The notes under the pieces are model-generated. The model saw only the letters and a list, made by a program, of their open reading frames with translations. It did no database searches and was not told the origin of the DNA. A stretch of DNA of 64,000 bases, from contig NZ_CP059472.1 of assembly GCF_014041915.1 (NCBI RefSeq), positions 2,418,001 through 2,482,000 on the forward strand, written 5' to 3'. This document shows, piece after piece, positions 27,161-35,651 of the stretch. Numbering within the stretch: the stretch's first letter is position 1; every line of letters starts with the position of its first letter. Origin of the DNA: Marnyiella aurantia. GTDB lineage: Bacteria > Bacteroidota > Bacteroidia > Flavobacteriales > Weeksellaceae. Position numbers and translations under genes: made by a program.

Positions 27161-27538
27161 ATGAAAATCCATCATATCGCGGTCATCTGCTCGGATTATG
27201 AAGTTTCCAAAAAATACTATACCGAAGTTTTAGGACTTCAGATCTTACGTGAGGTTTACCGTGCAGAGCGAAAATCCTATAAACTGGATTTGGGAATAGG
27301 TGATCAGTATGTGATTGAGCTTTTTTCATTTCCTGATCCGCCACCACGGCCGTCACGGCCCGAAAGCTGTGGGCTGAGACATCTGGCTTTCAGTGTAGAA
27401 TATATTGAAGCAAAACACAGTGAATTAATTAACAAAGGACTGGCTTGCGAAGATATCCGCACAGATCAGTTTACCGGAAAGAAGTTCTTCTTTACTCAGG
27501 ATCCCGACGGTCTGCCTATTGAATTTTACGAAGCTTAA
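27161..27538 (+). CDS. gloA2: VOC family protein GloA2 (YaeR-like)
   Basis: This 125-residue single-domain vicinal-oxygen-chelate protein follows E. coli YaeR almost end to end: 'HHIAVICSDYEVSKKYY', 'YVIELFSFPDPPPRPSRPE' and 'GLRHLAFSVEYIEA', with the metal ligands His, Glu and His in place and a final 'DPDGLPIEFYE'. Glyoxalase-like activity is suggested for this group but not firmly known. It is the last gene of the operon, 14 nt after mvaD. Confidence 0.9.
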   Translation: MKIHHIAVICSDYEVSKKYYTEVLGLQILREVYRAERKSYKLDLGIGDQYVIELFSFPDPPPRPSRPESCGLRHLAFSVEYIEAKHSELINKGLACEDIRTDQFTGKKFFFTQDPDGLPIEFYEA

Positions 27539-27577
27539 AGCTTTTCAGCAAGTTGATTTGTAAGTTGCTGATTAGCT
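27539..27577. terminator. hairpin between convergent gloA2 and EEP genes
   Basis: Arms at 27539-27551 and 27565-27577 pair in 11 of 13 positions with a 2x2 internal loop. It overlaps the stop of the minus-strand gene and could stop transcription from both sides. The U tract is weak. Confidence 0.35.
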
Positions 27578-28667
27578 AATGCGGATGTTCGGTTCTGTCC
27601 CGGTTGTCCGACTCCTCCTTTCTGCCTTCCACTATGAGTTCATCCACAACTTCCTTCTCTTCCTCTTTCAGGGTTTTCACTTCGTCATCCTGCACATATT
27701 TCGCGGCCGGATCGATATGGAATTCGCACAGAATAGGGAAGTGGTCCGAACCTATATGTTCCAGGGTTTCCAGCCTGTCTACAAATATATCCGAACTGTG
27801 GAAGAGTAAATCCAGCGGCACGCGGAAAAACCAGTATTTGGCATGGAATGTGGCCAAAATTCCCCGGCCAACACGCGCATCAATCAGTTCGCTGGTCTTA
27901 CGGAAAAGTATGGAAGTATCGGACCAGGCAACAGTGTTGAAATCGCCGATAACGAGTGTAGGAGTTCTTGATCCCCGAATTTTCTTGGCCACGCACAGCA
28001 GGTCACCGTCGCGCTCTTTCGAGGTGCGTTCTTCAGTAGGACTTGGCGGCGGCGGGTGTACGCCGAATATAATAAAGTCCCGGCCGTCTTCAGTTTTAAA
28101 ATGAGACTCAAAACTCGGGAGGTCCTCAGCTACATAAAAATGAATTTCAGACTTCTGCAGCGGCAGCTTGGAATACAGATGCATTCCATAAGTATTGTCC
28201 AGCGTCATCTTTTGGGTGTGCGGATAATCACTTTCCAGTACACGGTTTGAGGTTTCCCATTTGGAATCGCTTTCCATCGTGATAAAAATATCAGGCTGGT
28301 GTTTGGCAATAAGTTCATGGAACCTCCCGAAATCCCTGTTGAACTGATGTACATTAACCGAAAGAACCTTCACAGTAGAAGATGACTGCGGTGTCCTGGA
28401 CGTGTTCTTCCTTTTGTAGAACTTCGTATAGCGTATCAGAATGTACAGATGATAACATATTAGTCCCAGTTGTGCTGCATTCAGGACCCAGAACCATAGG
28501 TCTTTGCTAACCAGCATGATACTTAGAGCGAAAACAGCGGTCTGCAGAATCAGCAGTTGTATTTTCATGAATTCCGGTACCCGGAAAACCCAGTGCTGAT
28601 TCCTGATAAAGGGCAGGATGCTCAGTAGGATAAGCAGCGCGGACAGTACGTTTAAAAACAGTTCCAT
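27576..28667 (-). CDS. membrane-anchored endonuclease/exonuclease/phosphatase family protein
   Basis: The 363-residue protein begins with two or three membrane helices (about 1-85), then an EEP domain (about 105-320): 'VNVHQFNRDF', 'PDIFITMESDSKWE' (metal Glu), 'IFGVHPPPP', 'LVIGDFNTVAWSD' (catalytic Asp-Asn) and the final 'GSDHFPI' with its Asp-His pair. A charged acidic tail ends the protein. The catalytic set is complete, so it is probably an active phosphodiesterase or nuclease outside the cytoplasm. Substrate unknown. Confidence 0.85.
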   Translation of the reverse strand: MELFLNVLSALLILLSILPFIRNQHWVFRVPEFMKIQLLILQTAVFALSIMLVSKDLWFWVLNAAQLGLICYHLYILIRYTKFYKRKNTSRTPQSSSTVKVLSVNVHQFNRDFGRFHELIAKHQPDIFITMESDSKWETSNRVLESDYPHTQKMTLDNTYGMHLYSKLPLQKSEIHFYVAEDLPSFESHFKTEDGRDFIIFGVHPPPPSPTEERTSKERDGDLLCVAKKIRGSRTPTLVIGDFNTVAWSDTSILFRKTSELIDARVGRGILATFHAKYWFFRVPLDLLFHSSDIFVDRLETLEHIGSDHFPILCEFHIDPAAKYVQDDEVKTLKEEEKEVVDELIVEGRKEESDNRDRTEHPH

Positions 28668-28742
28668 AGTTTAGTTAATGCAAAGTAAAATAAAAAAGTT
28701 ACAATTAACCCTTTCCCGCCCAATTTTATTCGCAGTTGTGCT

Positions 28743-28772
28743 TTGTGCCTTGTAGTTGCTTTTGTATTTTTG
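28743..28772 (+). promoter_or_regulatory. promoter of purK
   Basis: TTG at 28743-28745, 19-nt spacer, TATTTTTG at 28765-28772, giving a leader of about 58 nt before the ATG at 28835. Confidence 0.6.
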
Positions 28773-28834
28773 CCTGCCTGCGCAATCCATTGACTGGAAC
28801 TGCAGGAATTATTCTTCATTAAAATTAAGCATAT

Positions 28835-29944
28835 ATGAAAATCGGAATATTGGGTGGCGGACAGCTGGGACGGATGTTAATTCAGGAGGGTCTGAAGTAT
28901 GATGATGAGTGGTTTACCCTGGATCCTGCTGCAGATGCGCCATGCAGTTCTATTTCGCATTTCACGCAGGGCAGGTTTGATGAATATGAAACGGTATTCA
29001 ATTTCGGCAAAGGAAAAGATGTAGTTTCAATTGAAATCGAGCATGTTGATGTTGATGCACTTTTTGAACTGAAAGCTTCCGGGATCAGAGTATGCCCGAG
29101 CCCGGAAATAATTCAGGTCATTCAGCAGAAAATATTGCAGAAGAAATTCTACAAAAAACATGGTATTCCCAGCCCGCAATTTCAGATAATCCAGAATAAG
29201 TCTGAAGCAGACTTTCCGCTGCCGTTCGTGCAGAAGATGAATACAGGTGGTTACGACGGCAAAGGAGTTCAGGTAATACGAACTGAAGGGGATTTAACCA
29301 AACTCTGGAATGTATCTTCGGTATTGGAGAGCCTTGTTGATATTGAAAAAGAGCTTTCCATCATCGTGGCGATTGGCGAAGACGGCGAAACCAAAACATT
29401 TCCGGTTACCGAAATGGTGGCAGACCCAAAACTGAATCTCCTGGATTTCAATATTTGCCCGGCACATATTTCTGAAGAGGTGGAGAAGCAGATCGCCGAC
29501 ATCACCGCGCAGTTCACCAAAGCCGCCTGCTCAGCCGGTCTTTTTGCAATTGAACTCTTCCTCGATAAGGAAGGAAAGGTATGGGTAAATGAGACTGCGC
29601 CCAGGCTGCATAATTCCGGTCACCAGACGCAGGAAGGAAATGCCAACTCGCAATTTGAGCAGTTGTGCAGGATCCTGAAAAACGTACCACTGGCCGATAC
29701 AGACGCCATGGGTTACTCTGGCATGCTGAATCTTGTAGGCGATGAAAACCATTCCGGTAAGGTAATGTATGAAGGTTTGGAAGAGGTGATGAAACTGCCA
29801 AAGACTTATGTACACCTATACGGAAAAACCAACACGAAACCCGGACGAAAAATGGGTCACATCAATGTATTGGCAGCCAGTCGCGAGGAACTTATGGAAA
29901 AACTGATCCGCATTAAGTCGATGGTGAAGGTTACTTCCGTTTAA
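28835..29944 (+). CDS. purK: 5-(carboxyamino)imidazole ribonucleotide synthase
   Basis: This 369-residue ATP-grasp enzyme carboxylates aminoimidazole ribonucleotide with ATP and bicarbonate in purine synthesis. It opens with 'IGILGGGQLGRMLIQEG', has the ATP-grasp 'PLPFVQKMNTGGYDGKGVQVI', and the metal-binding end 'VWVNETAPRLHNSGH'. PurE, which takes its unstable product, lies 1 kb on but is separated by a transporter gene on the opposite strand; the purK stop overlaps that gene by 14 bases. Confidence 0.95.
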   Translation: MKIGILGGGQLGRMLIQEGLKYDDEWFTLDPAADAPCSSISHFTQGRFDEYETVFNFGKGKDVVSIEIEHVDVDALFELKASGIRVCPSPEIIQVIQQKILQKKFYKKHGIPSPQFQIIQNKSEADFPLPFVQKMNTGGYDGKGVQVIRTEGDLTKLWNVSSVLESLVDIEKELSIIVAIGEDGETKTFPVTEMVADPKLNLLDFNICPAHISEEVEKQIADITAQFTKAACSAGLFAIELFLDKEGKVWVNETAPRLHNSGHQTQEGNANSQFEQLCRILKNVPLADTDAMGYSGMLNLVGDENHSGKVMYEGLEEVMKLPKTYVHLYGKTNTKPGRKMGHINVLAASREELMEKLIRIKSMVKVTSV

Positions 29945-30836
29945 GCATTCCGGGACGGTAGTTCATGATGATGACTCCGGTGATGATGAGTATCGCTGCA
30001 ATGATAAACTTCACGGTGATTTCTTCATTCAGCACGAGCCAGCCCAGAAAAATGGCAATACCTGTATTGACGTAGGAAAGCATTGATATTTGCGTGGGCC
30101 GCAGTCTCTTCAGCGCATAATTGAACGCAAAATAAGCAGCCACCGAGCCAAAACAGGCCAGATAAACCGTTGCTGCGATACTTCGGGCCGACCATAAACG
30201 GTAATCACTTTCTTCGGAAAAAAGGAAGGCGATAATCAGCTGCACGATTCCCGCGAAGGCAAACTGGTAAAACAGGTTCAGAAAAAGATTATCGTTGCGG
30301 AACTGAATTTTCTTCGTGTAGATGGTTCCGCCTGCCCAGCCGAATATGGCCAGGAAAAGCAGGATTATGCCGAAAAGATAATCCGGATTTGCAAAATCTG
30401 ACATTCCGTTCCAAAAGATAAACAGCACGCCGCTAAAGCCGAAAAGAATCCCGGCAACCGATCGGAAAGTAAATTTTTCCAGTCCGAAAATTACACTGCA
30501 AAGCAAAACGGCTATGGGTGACATTGAACTTACAAGGGAGGCCAGACTGCTTGAAATATGGGCTTCGGCCACGGTGGTAAGTCCGTTGGCAACGATTAGC
30601 ATCAGCGATGAAAGGGTGATCTGCACCATGAAGTTACGGCGCCCGATCCATTTTAACTGTCGGCGCGCAACCAGGAAAAGAACTAAGATAAGTGCGGCCA
30701 ACAACTGCCGTAATCCGGCTACAAACCAGGGCGGAATGGTCTCCACGCCGATCTTTATGCCCAGGAAGGTGGTTCCCCAAACGATGGCCACCGTAAGTAC
30801 GGCAATGATGAGCCTGATGTCTGCGCTGATTTTCAC
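29931..30836 (-). CDS. EamA/DMT family transporter
   Basis: This 301-residue protein has ten hydrophobic helices in two EamA repeats; 'AIVWGTTFLGIKIGVETIPPW' begins the first in a typical way and 'NEEITVKFIIAAILIITGVIIM' ends the second. It probably exports a small metabolite; the substrate is unknown. The GTG start at 30836 is chosen because TACTTTTG ends 4 nt before it; the ATG at 30860 would place that promoter inside the coding region. It sits between purK and purE on the other strand, convergent with purK and divergent from purE. Confidence 0.82.
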   Translation of the reverse strand: MKISADIRLIIAVLTVAIVWGTTFLGIKIGVETIPPWFVAGLRQLLAALILVLFLVARRQLKWIGRRNFMVQITLSSLMLIVANGLTTVAEAHISSSLASLVSSMSPIAVLLCSVIFGLEKFTFRSVAGILFGFSGVLFIFWNGMSDFANPDYLFGIILLFLAIFGWAGGTIYTKKIQFRNDNLFLNLFYQFAFAGIVQLIIAFLFSEESDYRLWSARSIAATVYLACFGSVAAYFAFNYALKRLRPTQISMLSYVNTGIAIFLGWLVLNEEITVKFIIAAILIITGVIIMNYRPGMLKRK

Positions 30837-30840
30837 GTTG

Positions 30841-30848
30841 CAAAAGTA
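30841..30848 (-). promoter_or_regulatory. -7 element directly before the EamA gene
   Basis: Minus-strand TACTTTTG (30848 to 30841), then CAAC, then GTG. The spacing is the same 4 nt as at mutS2 and lptB. Confidence 0.55.
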
Positions 30849-30928
30849 GCCATTCCGCACGTCATGCCGTCGCTTTTCCTAAATTTTCCTAACTTTAAGG
30901 CTTCAATTAAACTTCATTTTTACAAGGT

Positions 30929-31432
30929 ATGGTCGGAATAATTATGGGTAGCCAGAGCGATCTGGCCATCATGCAGCAGGCAGCAGATTTCTTGAAATCA
31001 CAGGATATAGCATATGAACTTACAGTAGTTTCGGCACACAGAACACCGGAACGTATGTTCGATTATGCAAAATCTGCAAAAAGCCGTGGACTTAAGGTAA
31101 TCGTAGCCGGTGCCGGCGGTGCCGCACACCTTCCCGGAATGGTGGCGAGCTGTACCACGCTTCCTGTAATCGGCGTACCTATCTTATCCTCAAACTCCAT
31201 TGACGGCTGGGATTCAATTCTTTCAATTCTGCAGATGCCGTCCGGAATTCCGGTGGCTACAGTCGCACTGAACGGTGCCATGAATGCAGGAATCCTGGCC
31301 GCCAAGATCATTGGCGCATCCGACGAATCCGTTGCGGAAAGACTTGAAAAATACCAGGAATCACTTAAAGACAAGGTTCTCGGAACGGTGGATGAAATCA
31401 GCAAAAGCCATCCTAACAACTTCGACAAATAG
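30929..31432 (+). CDS. purE: N5-carboxyaminoimidazole ribonucleotide mutase
   Basis: This 167-residue class I PurE has the substrate-binding '[12 protein letters not shown]' at its start, '[15 protein letters not shown]', and '[16 protein letters not shown]', all typical. It converts N5-CAIR, made by PurK, to CAIR. It has its own upstream region (30849-30928) with a near-consensus TAACTTTA, so it is probably transcribed apart from purK. Confidence 0.95.
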   Translation: MVGIIMGSQSDLAIMQQAADFLKSQDIAYELTVVSAHRTPERMFDYAKSAKSRGLKVIVAGAGGAAHLPGMVASCTTLPVIGVPILSSNSIDGWDSILSILQMPSGIPVATVALNGAMNAGILAAKIIGASDESVAERLEKYQESLKDKVLGTVDEISKSHPNNFDK

Positions 31433-31551
31433 CCTGTCAGCGGTTAGCGCGAAAGTGGCATTGCCGGCGCCAGGATTGGATTTGTCGGCTGCATCAGCAT
31501 GTGTTTTGTGGATCAGTCCTGTCAGAAAACCTGGTATAGTAGGATGTTATT

Positions 31552-32190
31552 TTATTTTTTGAAGAATTCCATCAGGTCCATATAATTTTTCTGGTTCACT
31601 CCGTGTCCGCTCATATATTCGCGGAAAGTGAAATAGCAGCTCAGGTCGTATAACAGATCTGCTGCTTTGCGGCCCCATTCCAGCGGAATTACGGTGTCAT
31701 CGGTACCGTGGGAGATGAAGAACCGCAGGTGCTCCAGTTTTTTCTTGTCCTTAACAATATCGCCCAGTAGTTTTTCTTCAGGATAACAGCTAAGGCAGGC
31801 TACTTTGCTGAACAGTTCAGGCAAACGTAGCGCAAGTGCATAGCTAAGAATTCCGCCCTGCGAGAATCCGCACAGATGTGTTTTGTTGTCGGTGAGTCCA
31901 TATTGGTTGGATATCCTGAGCATTTGGTCCAGGATGCCGTTCAGTGACGCATTGGCCTGTGCTGTATCCACAAATTTTTCCGGATCCATGAAGTCGATAT
32001 CATACCACGAAAAACCTTCGAATTCTGTACTGTGTGGCGCGCGGAAACTTACCACGATCCAGTCTTCCGGCAGGGTGGGTGTAAAGGAGAAGAGATCCTG
32101 CTCATTGCTGCCATAGCCATGAAGAAGAAAAATAATGGTAGTTTGGGGAGTGATGTTCTGCGGTTCGCGGATGAGGTATTGAAGGTCCAT
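31552..32190 (-). CDS. phospholipase/carboxylesterase-type alpha/beta hydrolase
   Basis: This 212-residue hydrolase has 'IFLLHGYGSNEQDLF' (oxyanion), 'LCGFSQGGILSYALALR' (Ser nucleophile), 'SHGTDDTVIPLEWG' (Asp) and 'SGHGVN' (His). This is the YpfH/carboxylesterase family, acting on short acyl esters or phospholipids. The ATG at 32190 is chosen because homologous sequence begins with 'LQYLIREP'; the extra 34 residues from 32292 are not family-like. It is a single gene on the minus strand. Confidence 0.85.
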   Translation of the reverse strand: MDLQYLIREPQNITPQTTIIFLLHGYGSNEQDLFSFTPTLPEDWIVVSFRAPHSTEFEGFSWYDIDFMDPEKFVDTAQANASLNGILDQMLRISNQYGLTDNKTHLCGFSQGGILSYALALRLPELFSKVACLSCYPEEKLLGDIVKDKKKLEHLRFFISHGTDDTVIPLEWGRKAADLLYDLSCYFTFREYMSGHGVNQKNYMDLMEFFKK

Positions 32191-32342
32191 AATTTTTTTG
32201 CGAATATACTCAAATCTGTTGCCAGTCAGTCGGATTGCCATTAAGGCCGAAATTTCGCGCAATTTAATTGCAAATAATGAGCAGAATGTCAAAGTTTATT
32301 ACTAAAAAATCCTATATTTGACCGTTAATAATAAAATTTGGC

Positions 32343-32756
32343 ATGAAAAGAACGCTCCTTACCCGTAAAAAGATCAGTTTTACGTTACCGTTAATAGCTT
32401 CAGTTACTATATTAAGCCTGTTCTCCTCCTGCAAGGAGCGTGAAGAAGACCCTAATGAAACGCTGAGCGTAGCTTTTACCGTGCAGGCCACACCGCTGGT
32501 AGACATTAATGCGGTGGTTACTCAGGTAGGTACAGTACAGAGCACCAAGTTCAATGTTCCGGGAACCACCTGGTCCAGTGAGCCACAGATCGTAAACAGT
32601 TCTGTGGGCGCGGTACATCTTGCTGCAACCGGAGAGGGTGTAAGTGCCGATTCCAGACTGATCGTAAGGATCTTTGTAAACGGCGAGCAGAAAGCCGTAG
32701 ATACAGCCAAAGGAATCAACCTGATGGCCAAGACCGTTGTTGATTTCAATAAGTAA
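32343..32756 (+). CDS. small lipoprotein, unknown function
   Basis: The 137-residue product has a basic start (MKRTLLTRKK), a hydrophobic stretch and the lipobox LFSSC (Cys30). The rest is a single beta-rich domain of about 100 residues ending in 'LMAKTVVDFNK', with no cysteine and no motif I can name. It is expected on the periplasmic side of a membrane. A very strong terminator follows 21 nt after the stop, so it is probably expressed on its own. Confidence 0.7.
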   Translation: MKRTLLTRKKISFTLPLIASVTILSLFSSCKEREEDPNETLSVAFTVQATPLVDINAVVTQVGTVQSTKFNVPGTTWSSEPQIVNSSVGAVHLAATGEGVSADSRLIVRIFVNGEQKAVDTAKGINLMAKTVVDFNK

Positions 32757-32777
32757 GAAATTACCTATTCATTATAA

Positions 32778-32813
32778 AACTCCCGGAAATTTATTTCCGG
32801 GAGTTGTTTTTTG
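32778..32813 (+). terminator. strong intrinsic terminator after the small lipoprotein gene
   Basis: Twelve-base perfect arms (32778-32789 and 32794-32805) close a 4-nt loop and are followed by GTTTTTTG. The core TCCCGGAAAT reappears in the hairpin at 33360-33384. Confidence 0.9.
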
Positions 32814-32878
32814 TCATAGAATGCGCAGCGGGGAACTCAAACGGTTTTGTTATATCGGAATAGACCAGTAAGTCAGGG

Positions 32879-33274
32879 ATGAAGAATACATTAATGTTGA
32901 AGGTACATGTAATACTTATTATAAATAGTATACTATTAATCCTCCTTTGTAGAGGATATATTCAGTACGATAGATTTCAGAGTATAGTCAGGAATAACAT
33001 ACCCAAAAGGGTTAAGGTTTTAAGCATCTCCTTCCATGCGAAATCAAGTACAACTGCTGATATTTTTTATAAGGGTGAATTGTATAAAAATATTGATGTT
33101 TCCAGAAATAAGATTTCTGAAGGACTTAATGACTGTGATTTTTTTTACGATTCTGCAAATAATACCATATTTTATAAAGATGATGGGAGACATGCACTAA
33201 TCGTAATTAGGATATTGTTTATTATGTCTCTGTTACTGTGGTTTATACCAAGTAAAGAATTTTCGCTATCCTAA
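32879..33274 (+). CDS. AT-rich orphan gene with two membrane helices
   Basis: This 131-residue protein has one membrane helix at about 7-27 and another at about 104-124. The middle is polar and rich in Ser, Asp, Asn and Lys ('FYKGELYKNIDVSRNK'), possibly outside the cytoplasm. Base use is visibly more AT-rich than in neighbouring genes, and no family is recognised. It lies between two look-alike hairpins, which suggests an acquired or poorly conserved gene. The reading frame is intact and long for AT-rich DNA, so it is probably coding. Confidence 0.55.
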   Translation: MKNTLMLKVHVILIINSILLILLCRGYIQYDRFQSIVRNNIPKRVKVLSISFHAKSSTTADIFYKGELYKNIDVSRNKISEGLNDCDFFYDSANNTIFYKDDGRHALIVIRILFIMSLLLWFIPSKEFSLS

Positions 33275-33359
33275 AGCCGGAATCTGTAATTCGTGCATTC
33301 TATATCTAATTTCCGCACAATGATCCTTTTGACAGGTAGCCCGCAGGACCAAATAACAA

Positions 33360-33384
33360 ATCCCGGAAATATTCTTTCCGGGAT
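33360..33384 (-). terminator. hairpin after the desaturase gene
   Basis: Ten-base arms ATCCCGGAAA (33360-33369) and TTTCCGGGAT (33375-33384) with a 5-nt loop, located 22 bases past the minus-strand desaturase stop at 33406. A T-rich stretch (TTTGTTATTTGG) follows on that strand. Confidence 0.7.
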
Positions 33385-33405
33385 ATTAAATATAGCTGTT
33401 TTAAT

Positions 33406-34158
33406 CTAAAGTTCACGCTCCACCTTTGCAACTGGTTTCAGCTTAATCAGCCTCATTTTGTCCAGCAGAAGCATGATGTAGTAGGTTACATCTATCTCAT
33501 GCCATCTTACGCCGCCAAAGTTTGCTCTGCTACCGTGTTTGTGGTGGTTATTGTGATAACCTTCGCCCATCATAAGCCAGTCAAATCTGAAAAGATTTTT
33601 GGAAGTATCTGAAACTTTAAAGTTCACATAACCGTAAATATGCCCGAACCAGTTGATGATCACGCCATGGATAGGTGCCATCATATAGGCCACCGGCAAT
33701 AGCAGCCACTGCCACCAGGCCGTTGCGAAAATATAAAAGAATGCTGTGTATCCGACTGCCCAGGCAAGTCGGGAAAACCATGAACTTGCAAAGCGGTCAA
33801 ATGCTTCCCACTTCGGAACATTCTTGGTGAATTTTTCCTCAATCGCCACTTTCTGCTGATTGATCTGCTGATAAATGGACTTCGTACGCCACATCATGGT
33901 GAACAGGTTGTGGTCGTATTTGGGTGAGTGCGGATCTTTCTCAGTGTCCGCATACGCATGATGCATACGGTGCATTACTCCATAGCCATAGGCTGACAGA
34001 TAATTGGATCCCTGGGTAACCCAGGTCAGGATATAGCAAAGTTTTTCGCCAAAACGGGACATTTTAAAACTCTGATGAGCGGCGTAACGGTGCAGGAAAA
34101 AAGTCTGAAAGAACAGTCCGGAATACCAGAGGACTGCGATAAAAATAAGTATTGTCAT
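33406..34158 (-). CDS. membrane fatty acid desaturase (acyl-CoA/delta-9 type)
   Basis: The 250-residue protein has the three histidine boxes of membrane desaturases: HRYAAH (23-28), HRMHH (63-67) and HNNHH (202-206), around two pairs of membrane helices. It inserts a double bond into saturated acyl chains with a di-iron centre and oxygen, adjusting membrane fluidity. The protein is shorter than eukaryotic stearoyl-CoA desaturases but typical of flavobacterial ones. The acyl carrier (CoA, ACP or phospholipid) is not known. Confidence 0.9.
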   Translation of the reverse strand: MTILIFIAVLWYSGLFFQTFFLHRYAAHQSFKMSRFGEKLCYILTWVTQGSNYLSAYGYGVMHRMHHAYADTEKDPHSPKYDHNLFTMMWRTKSIYQQINQQKVAIEEKFTKNVPKWEAFDRFASSWFSRLAWAVGYTAFFYIFATAWWQWLLLPVAYMMAPIHGVIINWFGHIYGYVNFKVSDTSKNLFRFDWLMMGEGYHNNHHKHGSRANFGGVRWHEIDVTYYIMLLLDKMRLIKLKPVAKVEREL

Positions 34159-34246
34159 TAACTAAAAAAATATTATTAAGTGATAAAGTTACGCCCAATA
34201 TGGCAAAATAGTGGTCTGGAACTTCACTTTACGCTATGCATATAAT

Positions 34247-34273
34247 AAAAGCCGCAAAAAATTCGCGGCTTTT
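34247..34273. terminator. terminator after tyrS
   Basis: AAAAGCCGC (34247-34255) and GCGGCTTTT (34265-34273) with a 9-nt loop. On the minus strand it lies 22 bases past the tyrS stop and runs into TTTTATT, so it serves tyrS. It is symmetrical enough to work both ways. Confidence 0.75.
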
Positions 34274-34295
34274 ACAGGTATTTTAATGCGTGTTT

Positions 34296-35591
34296 TTACA
34301 CCGATTTCACGATGAAATAGTTCTTTTTTCCCTTCTGCAGCAGCATAAATTTTCCGTCGATCAAATCCTGTTCAGAAACTTCAAACGTGTCATTTACTTT
34401 GTCTTTATTGATGGAAATGGAATTACTTTGCAGTTCTCTCCTGGCCTCACCCTTGGATTTCAGGAAACCTGATTTTTCAGAAATAAGATCAATGATATTA
34501 GTGCCGATCAGTTCATCTTTTATGATTTCTTTCTGCGGTACCCCGTCAAAAACTTCCAGAAAGGTATTTTCATCCAGATTTTTAAGGTCATCTGCAGTAG
34601 AGCGACCAAAAAGAATCTCCGATGCTTTTACTGCTTTTTCATAATCTTCGCGGCTGTGTACCCAAACGGTAACTTCTTCAGCCAGTTTTTTTTGTAATTT
34701 TCTTTCATGAGGAGCCTGTTTGTGCTCTTCTACCAGACTTTCAATTTCTTCTTTGCTCAGGAAGGTGTAGAATTTTATAAATCGTTCAGCATCCTCATCG
34801 GTTGCATTCACCCAAAACTGGTAGAAACGGTAGGGAGAAGTTCTTTTTGGATCCAGCCAGTAATTCTCGCCGCTTTCAGACTTTCCGAATTTGGAACCGT
34901 CAGCCTTTGTAATAAGCGGAACCGTTAAGGCAAAGGCTTCGCCCTGCACTTTTCTGCGGATAAGCTCTGTTCCGGTGGTAATGTTTCCCCACTGGTCCGA
35001 ACCGCCCATCTGTAGCTTCACGTTATTATTTTTATAAAGGTGCAGGAAATCATAACCCTGCAGCAGCTGATAGGTAAATTCGGTAAAACTCATTCCCTCC
35101 GCACCGTTTTCACCTGTAATCCGCTTCTTCACGGATTCTTTGGCCATCATATAATTTACGGTGAGGTTCTTGCCGATGTCCCGTACAAAATCCAGGAAAC
35201 TGAATTCCTTCATCCAGTCGTAATTGTTCACCAATTCGGCTCTGTTGGCTTCTTCGCCTTCAAAATCCAGGAATTTCGAAAGCTGTGCCTTGATGCAGCT
35301 CACATAATGGTTCAGTGTTTCCTCGTCCAGTAGGTTCCTCTCGCTTGATTTGCCGGAAGGATCACCAATCATACCGGTAGCACCACCAACAAGAGCGATA
35401 GGCTTATGGCCGTGCTGCTGGAAATGGGCCAGAACCTTTATCGGAATAAGACTTCCTATATGCAGTGAATCCGCTGTGGGGTCAAAACCTATATATGCAG
35501 ACGTAACTTCCTTGTTCAACTGTTCATCAGTTCCGGGCATCATATCTGCGTAAAGGCCACGCCATTTCAGTTCTTCAATAAAAGGATTCAT
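34296..35591 (-). CDS. tyrS: tyrosyl-tRNA synthetase
   Basis: This 431-residue class I synthetase has the first signature as '[14 protein letters not shown]' (HIGH variant HIGS) and the second as 'SKFGKSESG' (KMSKS variant). The C-terminal S4 RNA-binding domain follows ('[19 protein letters not shown]'). It charges tRNA-Tyr in the cytoplasm. It is a monocistronic gene with a terminator and an upstream near-consensus -7 (TATATTTA on the minus strand). Confidence 0.95.
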   Translation of the reverse strand: MNPFIEELKWRGLYADMMPGTDEQLNKEVTSAYIGFDPTADSLHIGSLIPIKVLAHFQQHGHKPIALVGGATGMIGDPSGKSSERNLLDEETLNHYVSCIKAQLSKFLDFEGEEANRAELVNNYDWMKEFSFLDFVRDIGKNLTVNYMMAKESVKKRITGENGAEGMSFTEFTYQLLQGYDFLHLYKNNNVKLQMGGSDQWGNITTGTELIRRKVQGEAFALTVPLITKADGSKFGKSESGENYWLDPKRTSPYRFYQFWVNATDEDAERFIKFYTFLSKEEIESLVEEHKQAPHERKLQKKLAEEVTVWVHSREDYEKAVKASEILFGRSTADDLKNLDENTFLEVFDGVPQKEIIKDELIGTNIIDLISEKSGFLKSKGEARRELQSNSISINKDKVNDTFEVSEQDLIDGKFMLLQKGKKNYFIVKSV

Positions 35592-35651
35592 TTTCTATAT
35601 AATTTCTTGTAAATATACTATTTCTGTGGTGCTGATATCAGCCTGTAAAGC

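Noticed and set aside
27604-28104. 166-codon plus-strand ORF opposite the EEP gene
   Set aside because: Ser-rich shadow of an EEP gene whose catalytic motifs are all present on the minus strand.
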